The notes under the pieces were generated by a model. That model did not search any database. It worked only from the letters and a program-made list of their open reading frames with translations, and was not told the origin of the DNA. A program made the position numbers and the translations under genes. A stretch of DNA of 11,355 bases from Leptolyngbyaceae cyanobacterium CSSed165cm_216 (GTDB lineage Bacteria > Cyanobacteriota > Cyanobacteriia > Phormidesmidales > Phormidesmidaceae): assembly GCA_007135385.1 (NCBI GenBank), contig SLIY01000191.1, positions 1-11,355 on the forward strand, read 5' to 3'. Below, one piece after another: positions 7,391 to 11,355 of this stretch; position 1 is the stretch's first letter; each line of letters begins with the position of its first letter.

Positions 7391-8674
7391 ATGACTCCAT
7401 CAATGCAGGGCTTCATTACAGCATTGTTAATTAGTCTGCTGGTTGGCGTCATTATTGGATTTTATCTACGCCAGGCACGGATTAACGCCTTAACTGCAGC
7501 CCTAAAGCAGAGTCAAGATCGCGAAAAAGAGCTGGAACAGGAGCATGAAAGCCGCCTGCAAGCCGCCACCTTGAAATTACAGCAGGACTACGAAACTCAG
7601 CTGGCGGAAAAAATGGCGGCCTACCAGAGCCAATACGAGACTCAGTTGAGCCAGATGGAGTCCACCTATCAGGCTCGTCAGAGTCTGATAGCCCAGGGTG
7701 CAGGGGGCGGCATGGCGGGGGGTAACGACATGGCGGCTACCATCGAGCAGCGCATTCGTCAGCAGTATGAAAGTCGTCTGAAGGAGGTGGCTCACAAAAT
7801 TCAGCAGGCTTACGAACAGCACTTGCAAGCCAAATTGGTGGAAGCAAGAGAGGTGGCCCAGGCCGACTACGACCAACGCTTGGCCCAAGTGATTGAGCAC
7901 CACCAAGATGAGTTAGATCAGCGGTTGGCCCAGGCCACTCCCCCGCCAGTGATGCCCATGGATACCTCCATAGATCCCTCCATAGATACCTTAGAAGCCG
8001 CTGCGATCGCCGCTACCCCTGGCCCGTCTCAGCTAGACCAGCCCACAGGGGCATCCTCAGAAACAGTGGCCCTTTTGGAAGACCAACTACGGCAAGAGTA
8101 TGACCAGCGCCTGGCGGAGGCGATCGCACATCACCAGGACGAGATGCTGCAACGGACTCAGGCCTTAGAAGCGGACTTCGCCAACCGGCTACAACTGTTG
8201 CAAGCGGCTCAGCCGGAAGCCGGATCAACAGGGTTAGGGGAAGCAGACCAGGCCGCCCTCAGGGCAGAGATAGAAGCCGATCTACGATCGCAGTATGAGC
8301 AACAGTTGGCCGAGAAAATTGAGCACTACCAGGCCGAACTCAGTCAGCGCACCCAAGAAATGGAGCAGAGCTTTGCGGCTCGACTGGCTATGGTTGAGCA
8401 GGCCAGCCCTGGGGTAGCCCCTACCGATGAACTATCAGAGGAGCTGTCGTCGGCCCTATCGTCCCTAGATGCAGCCGAGGCTCAACCAAGCCGTGACGAC
8501 TTCGGGGCGCTACTCGACTTCGATACCGACACCGAAGCCCCAGCCTCCCCAAGGCCAGAGGACTCTGGGTTCGATATTGATCAGTTAGATGCGCTACTGA
8601 ATGAGGCTGTCGACGAGGATACGCCCCCCAGTCAGCTGTTTGATGATCTCGATGACCTCAGCAGCCTAAGTTAA
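7391..8674 (+). CDS. Membrane-anchored, internally repetitive coiled-coil protein of unknown function
   Basis: I do not recognise this protein. I start at ATG 7391, which has a good ribosome-binding site (GGGAGA, 7379-7384, 6-nt spacing); an in-frame TTG at 7322 lacks one. The 427 residues comprise an uncharged N-terminus and one TM helix (about 8-26, FITALLISLLVGVIIGFYL). RQAR follows, which by the positive-inside rule places the remainder in the cytoplasm. A long Gln/Glu/Ala-rich helical region runs from about 30 to 337, broken by a Gly-rich linker (103-112) and a Pro-rich linker (183-225). A 16-residue unit recurs: YDQRLAQVIEHHQDEL at 160, YDQRLAEAIAHHQDEM at 237, YEQQLAEKIEHYQAEL at 302, and a weaker copy at 67. 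The C-terminal 80 residues are acidic and likely disordered, with short hydrophobic motifs (FGALLDFD, LDALLNEA, LFDDLDDLSSL). recR follows about 70 bp downstream. A scaffold, tether or cell-division role is possible but unsupported. Confidence 0.85.
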   Translation: MTPSMQGFITALLISLLVGVIIGFYLRQARINALTAALKQSQDREKELEQEHESRLQAATLKLQQDYETQLAEKMAAYQSQYETQLSQMESTYQARQSLIAQGAGGGMAGGNDMAATIEQRIRQQYESRLKEVAHKIQQAYEQHLQAKLVEAREVAQADYDQRLAQVIEHHQDELDQRLAQATPPPVMPMDTSIDPSIDTLEAAAIAATPGPSQLDQPTGASSETVALLEDQLRQEYDQRLAEAIAHHQDEMLQRTQALEADFANRLQLLQAAQPEAGSTGLGEADQAALRAEIEADLRSQYEQQLAEKIEHYQAELSQRTQEMEQSFAARLAMVEQASPGVAPTDELSEELSSALSSLDAAEAQPSRDDFGALLDFDTDTEAPASPRPEDSGFDIDQLDALLNEAVDEDTPPSQLFDDLDDLSSLS

Positions 8675-8730
8675 CCTGGGCAGGTCGGTGTCTAGGATGC
8701 AACGCTATACAATAGCCTCTAGAACAGTGG

Positions 8731-8748
8731 AAGGAGCCTGCGTCCATT
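8731..8748 (+). promoter_or_regulatory. Ribosome-binding site and probable ATT start of recR
   Basis: AAGGAG at 8731-8736 is the only strong Shine-Dalgarno sequence near the recR N-terminus. Nine bases later comes ATT (8746-8748), in frame with recR. The frame is open back to a TAG at 8713 but contains no ATG, GTG or TTG before 8761. An ATT start is rare but known (for example E. coli infC). Confidence 0.5.
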
Positions 8749-9339
8749 TATACCCGTCCTTTGGCCCGGCTGATTGAAGAATTCCAGCGATTACCTGGCG
8801 TGGGTCCCAAGTCGGCCCAACGTCTAGCTCTTTATGTTTTGAAGCGCCCCCAGGCTGAGGTGCAGGCCCTGGCTCAGGCGTTGTTAGATGCGAAAGCCCA
8901 GGTGGGGCAGTGCTCGGTGTGCTTTCACTTGTCCGCCGACCCCGTCTGCGACATCTGCCGTGCCCCCAGTCGTGACCAGCAAGTGCTGTGCGTTGTGGTC
9001 GACTCCCGGGATGTGATCGCCATTGAAAAAACCCGTGAATACCGAGGCCGCTACCACGTGCTGGGGGGACTAATTTCGCCGATGGACGGCATTGGCCCCG
9101 AACAACTTACCATTGGGCCGCTGGTACACCGGGTCTCCAAAGAAGGGATTCAAGAAGTGATTATGGCGATTAGCCCCAGCATTGAAGGGGATACCACCAC
9201 CCTTTATATCGGGCAGCTGCTCAAACCCTTTACCCGTGTTACCCGCATTGCCTTTGGTCTACCCATGGGAGGCGATCTAGAGTACGCCGACGAGGTGACC
9301 TTAGCCCGGGCTTTGGAGGGGCGGCGGGATTTGGATTAG
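8746..9339 (+). CDS. recR: Recombination protein RecR
   Basis: Works with RecO and RecF to load RecA on SSB-coated gapped DNA. Numbering from the ATT start, the 197-residue protein has a helix-hairpin-helix (LPGVGPKSAQRLALYVLKRP, about 16-35), a four-cysteine zinc finger (C56, C59, C68, C71; CSVC...CDIC), and a Toprim domain (LCVVVDSRDVIAIEKT, then YHVLGGLISPMDGIGP). It ends with the family's C-terminal pattern RVTRIAFGLPMGGDLEYAD. Starting at ATT 8746 gives MYTRPLARLIEE, matching the length of RecR N-termini (compare E. coli MQTSPLLTQLMEA) and the YTRPLARLI sequence I recall from cyanobacteria. TTG 8761 is the first conventional start codon but lies 24 bases from the ribosome-binding site and drops conserved residues. 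A possible -10 box, TACAAT, is at 8708-8713. Confidence 0.96.
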   Translation: MYTRPLARLIEEFQRLPGVGPKSAQRLALYVLKRPQAEVQALAQALLDAKAQVGQCSVCFHLSADPVCDICRAPSRDQQVLCVVVDSRDVIAIEKTREYRGRYHVLGGLISPMDGIGPEQLTIGPLVHRVSKEGIQEVIMAISPSIEGDTTTLYIGQLLKPFTRVTRIAFGLPMGGDLEYADEVTLARALEGRRDLD

Positions 9340-9358
9340 GGGATGGGGTGGGGAGTTT

Positions 9359-9440
9359 GGGTGTTGGGTGTTGGGTGTCCGGTGTTGGGTGTTGGGTGTT
9401 GGGTGTCGGTTCACGGTTTACGGTTCACGGTTCACGGTTC
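9359..9440. repeat. Two heptamer repeat arrays joined in phase
   Basis: Seven units of GGGTGTT or close variants (GGGTGTC, CGGTGTT) occupy 9359-9407. They are followed without any phase shift by four full units and one partial unit of GGTTCAC (one is GGTTTAC) at 9408-9440. Heptanucleotide arrays of this kind (STRR sequences) are typical of cyanobacterial spacers. There are no unique spacers between units, so this is not a CRISPR array. Confidence 0.9.
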
Positions 9441-9565
9441 TTCCTTGCCCTAGCCCCCTCTACCTTGCGGGAAGCCCCACCACCCCACCTCTTCACTTCT
9501 TCACTCTCCCCCTCATCCACCCTTTCCCCGCCGGGGAGGCTCCGCCAACGACTTCGCTCAGGGCT

Positions 9566-9594
9566 CCACTCCCCCACTCCCCCACTCCCCCACC
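9566..9594. repeat. Octamer array (CCACTCCC)
   Basis: Three exact units of CCACTCCC (9566-9573, 9574-9581, 9582-9589) plus a partial fourth. Similar C-rich short arrays occur downstream of the second phosphatase gene. Confidence 0.8.
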
Positions 9595-9704
9595 ATCCCC
9601 CAATTTCCAACCGGGTTCTGCTTGGTTACTCTGTAAGTTAGATTAGGGATGGGTCTTGACCCATGGCAATGGGCGAGCGGCCCTGCCCTTTTGGCCTGGT
9701 ATGT

Positions 9705-10349
9705 ATGGGAGTCTTTTTATATTTTTTACGCCATGGTCAGACTGCTTACAGTCTGACCGGGGGGTACTGTGGTACGCCAGAGAATGATCCCGGTTTGACG
9801 CCGGAAGGGGTGGCCATGGCCCAGGAGTTTGCGGCTATTTATGCTCACCTACCGTGGACAGCGGCCTATGTCAGTCCCCTACGACGGGCGGTAGAGACCG
9901 CTCGCCCTCTGTGCGAGCGGGTGGGGATCGAGATGCAACTGCGAGAGGGGCTGCGGGAGGTGATGTATGGTCGCTGGGAGGGAATGCATCCGTCGGCTGT
10001 GGATCGAGAACACCACGATGAATATGTCGCTTGGCTAACGGATCCAGCTTGGTATGCTCCTATCGGGGGAGAGCGGGCGGTGGACATTGCTCGCCGTTCT
10101 GCCCAGGTGCTGGATGAGATTGAGCATACCCATAACACTGGGCATATTTTGGTGGTCTCCCATAAGGCCACTATTCGCATTATGCTCTGTACCCTATTAG
10201 GTATTGATGTGGGCCGTTACCGCGATCGCCTGGATATGCCTGTCGCCGCCGTCAGCGTCGTGGAATTGGCGAAGCGAGGCCCCCTGTTTCATACCATTGG
10301 CGATCGCTCGCACTTGAGCGAGAAGCTGCGATCGCTGCCCTGCACCTGA
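9705..10349 (+). CDS. Histidine phosphatase family protein (phosphoglycerate mutase-like), catalytically complete
   Basis: A two-histidine phosphatase/mutase; the family includes cofactor-dependent phosphoglycerate mutases and many small phosphatases, and the substrate cannot be assigned here. From ATG 9705 it has 214 residues. The phospho-acceptor H10 lies in YFLRHGQTAYS, with R61 in SPLRRAVETA binding phosphate. The acid/base E85 lies in LREVMYGRWEGM, and the second catalytic H153 is in VVSHKATIRIML. I chose 9705 because the paralogue downstream and usual family members start just before the RHG motif; ATGs at 9663 and 9669 would add 12-14 unconserved residues. The next gene starts 11 bp after the stop codon and is a paralogue, so this is a co-transcribed tandem duplication. 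Confidence is lower on the start than on the family. Confidence 0.92.
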   Translation: MGVFLYFLRHGQTAYSLTGGYCGTPENDPGLTPEGVAMAQEFAAIYAHLPWTAAYVSPLRRAVETARPLCERVGIEMQLREGLREVMYGRWEGMHPSAVDREHHDEYVAWLTDPAWYAPIGGERAVDIARRSAQVLDEIEHTHNTGHILVVSHKATIRIMLCTLLGIDVGRYRDRLDMPVAAVSVVELAKRGPLFHTIGDRSHLSEKLRSLPCT

Positions 10350-10360
10350 GGACCGGCCCC

Positions 10361-11014
10361 ATGCCCTTGAGGCTCTATCTACTCCGCAATGCCGAAACAG
10401 AGTATTGTCGCACCGGGCGATACTGTAGCCGGGACGGGGTTTCCCTCACCCAGCGGGGGCAGCAGATGGCTGATTTTTTTGCCAAAGCCTATCACCAGGT
10501 GACCTGGAAGGCCTTATTTTGTAGCCCCTTGAACCATGCCCGAGAAACCGTCAAACCTCTGTGTCACGCCACTGGGCTAGAAGTGCAATGCCGTGACCAT
10601 CTGCGGGAGTTGTCTTTCGGCAAATGGGAGGGTATGGCTCCCAGGGAGGTCAACCAATGGTTCCATGACGACTACATCCGCTGGCTAGCGGATCCCGCCT
10701 GGAACCGACCAACCCAAGGGGAAAAGGGCATGCAAGTGGCCCGCCGCAGCTCTGATGTGCTCGCAGAAATTGAGGAAACCTATCCCGATGGCAATGTGCT
10801 GATCGTCTCCCACAAGGCCACCCTGCGGATTATGTTGTGTACCCTACTGGGGATTGATGTGGGGCGCTACCGCGATCGTCTCGCTATGCCCGTGACGGCG
10901 GTCTCTCTGGTAGAACTGATGGACTATGGCCCCTTTGTCAGTCAGTTTAATGATTGCACCCACCTGCCCCCCCACCTGCGTCGTCCCTGGGCTGGCAACG
11001 GCTCAGATGAATAG
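10361..11014 (+). CDS. Degenerate histidine-phosphatase paralogue, probably a pseudoenzyme
   Basis: A 217-residue tandem paralogue of the gene immediately upstream, sharing long blocks (VSHKAT-R-IMLCTLLGIDVG, and RYRDRL with MPV shortly after). The RHG motif is altered: LYLLRNAETEYC has N10 where the phospho-acceptor His should be, and Ala for Gly. The phosphate-binding Arg of SPLxRA is replaced by His59 (SPLNHARETV). E83 (LRELSFGKWEGM) and the second His, H151 (VSHKATLRIML), remain. Without the nucleophile, normal phosphohistidine chemistry should be impossible. The frame is intact over its full length and core motifs are kept, so it looks maintained rather than decaying. It may bind ligands or pair with its active neighbour (inference). 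A GAGG ribosome-binding site overlaps the upstream TGA stop, suggesting translational coupling. Confidence 0.9.
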   Translation: MPLRLYLLRNAETEYCRTGRYCSRDGVSLTQRGQQMADFFAKAYHQVTWKALFCSPLNHARETVKPLCHATGLEVQCRDHLRELSFGKWEGMAPREVNQWFHDDYIRWLADPAWNRPTQGEKGMQVARRSSDVLAEIEETYPDGNVLIVSHKATLRIMLCTLLGIDVGRYRDRLAMPVTAVSLVELMDYGPFVSQFNDCTHLPPHLRRPWAGNGSDE

Positions 11015-11052
11015 GGATGAATCGGTATCCATCTCCTTGACCTGCCCCACCT

Positions 11053-11135
11053 GAAGAACGAAAAAAGAAAAGGGAAGAACGAAAACCCCCTCCTATTCGT
11101 TCTGCTACGCACGGGCTCCGCCCTACGTTCTTCCC
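11053..11135. repeat. Direct and inverted GAAGAACG repeats enclosing a small hairpin
   Basis: GAAGAACGAAAA occurs at 11053-11064 and again at 11074-11085. GGGAAGAACG (11072-11081) is exactly complementary to CGTTCTTCCC (11126-11135), forming a 10-bp stem with a 44-nt interior. Within it is a GGGC-TCC-GCCC hairpin (11113-11123). Confidence 0.7.
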
Positions 11136-11156
11136 CACCACCCCACCACCCCACCC
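11133..11156. repeat. Octamer array (CCCCACCA)
   Basis: Units of CCCCACCA at 11133-11140 and 11141-11148, plus a final variant, CCCCACCC. C-rich like the array at 9566. Confidence 0.7.
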
Positions 11157-11173
11157 CTTCATCCCTTACACCC

Positions 11174-11333
11174 CTACCCTGCGGGAAGCCGCTTACGTGC
11201 TCTGCACACGCTTCGCGCTCCATGTCGCTTGCGAAACGCGTCTACACCACCCCACCTCCCCCACCTCCCCCACCTCTACCCTTCGGGAAGCCGCTCCGCG
11301 TCTACTACCCTGCGGGAAACCGCTCCGCGTCTA
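11174..11333. repeat. Cyanobacterial GC-rich repeat family (29-bp units), three copies
   Basis: Two tandem 29-bp units (11276-11304 and 11305-11333) run CTACCC-[TG]-[TC]-CGGGAA... to ...CCGCTCCGCGTCTA with a few mismatches. An upstream copy begins at 11174 (CTACCCTGCGGGAAGCCGCT) and reaches its GCGTCTAC end only near 11244, with about 43 extra bases (11194-11236) inserted in the middle. A shortened form occurs before the phosphatase pair near 9462-9476. Between the copies lies a nonamer array, CCCACCTCC x3 (11251-11277). Confidence 0.75.
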
Positions 11334-11355
11334 CACCCCCTCACCCCACCACCCC

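Larger units (their letters stand above)
9340..9704. other. Repeat-filled spacer (365 bp) between recR and the phosphatase pair
   Basis: No credible gene; the long frames here on both strands are products of low-complexity repeats. It contains the heptamer arrays (9359-9440), a copy of the TACCYTGCGGGAAGCC motif at about 9462-9476, a GC-rich inverted segment (CGCCGGGGAGGCTCCGCC, about 9528-9546) and an octamer array (9566-9594). The last 60 bases include a second in-frame ATG (9663) for the phosphatase gene. Confidence 0.75.
11015..11355. other. Non-coding repeat-rich region at the window end
   Basis: I see no supportable gene in these 341 bases. They hold paired GAAGAACGAAAA repeats and an inverted partner (11053-11135), C-rich octamer and nonamer arrays, and copies of a GCGGGAAGCCGCTCCGCGTC-type element (11174-11333). 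No clear Rho-independent terminator for the phosphatase pair was found. Confidence 0.7.

Noticed and set aside
9359..9440. CRISPR array
   Set aside because: The units are 7 bp and directly adjacent, with no unique spacers and no cas genes nearby.
9348..9646. Two overlapping plus-strand frames and a minus-strand frame (61-97 codons) in the recR-phosphatase spacer
   Set aside because: Their products are translations of heptamer and octamer repeats (for example repeated GVGCWVLGVG), with no ribosome-binding site or domain.
10942..11223. Minus-strand frames of 71-93 codons at the window end
   Set aside because: They overlap the end of the second phosphatase gene and otherwise read low-complexity repeat DNA.

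Overview
The window looks like a chromosomal segment of a cyanobacterium. The octamer GCGATCGC (HIP1) recurs throughout, both inside genes and between them. Tandem heptamer arrays and palindromic repeats of cyanobacterial style fill the spacers. The gene set also fits: a CGLD27/DUF1230 protein of the green lineage, a YqeK-RsfS pair, and a methyltransferase with the motif-I variant I associate with cyanobacterial homologues. I would guess a filamentous or Leptolyngbya-like lineage, but that is only an impression.

Layout. Bases 1-2962 (minus) hold a tripartite efflux module: a lipoprotein membrane-fusion adaptor followed by an HAE1-type RND pump, of which only the N-terminal half lies in the window. 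Bases 3201-3848 (minus) hold a class I SAM methyltransferase. Bases 3881-4143 (minus) contain an intact, uninterrupted initiator tRNA-fMet gene with its own promoter and terminator. Just downstream is a 37-codon reading frame that I read as the N-terminal remnant of an I-Ssp6803I-type PD-(D/E)XK homing endonuclease, the family carried by the group I intron of cyanobacterial tRNA-fMet. Bases 4239-6983 (minus) carry yqeK, rsfS, a CGLD27-family membrane protein and a class 3 (Rhizobium-type) L-asparaginase, all in one direction.

Around 7.0-7.4 kb transcription diverges across a spacer with a double-hairpin REP-like element. On the plus strand come a membrane-anchored repetitive coiled-coil protein of unknown function (7391-8674), recR (start codon apparently ATT at 8746), a spacer with two heptamer families joined in phase, and two tandem histidine-phosphatase (phosphoglycerate mutase-like) paralogues. 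The first paralogue is catalytically complete. The second has lost the phospho-accepting histidine and a phosphate-binding arginine, and is probably a pseudoenzyme. The last 340 bases are non-coding repeats.

The three observations most worth following are the homing-endonuclease remnant beside an intron-less tRNA-fMet, the active/inactive phosphatase pair, and the repetitive coiled-coil protein next to recR. I did not find a complete new multi-gene system such as a defence island, CRISPR array or biosynthetic cluster.
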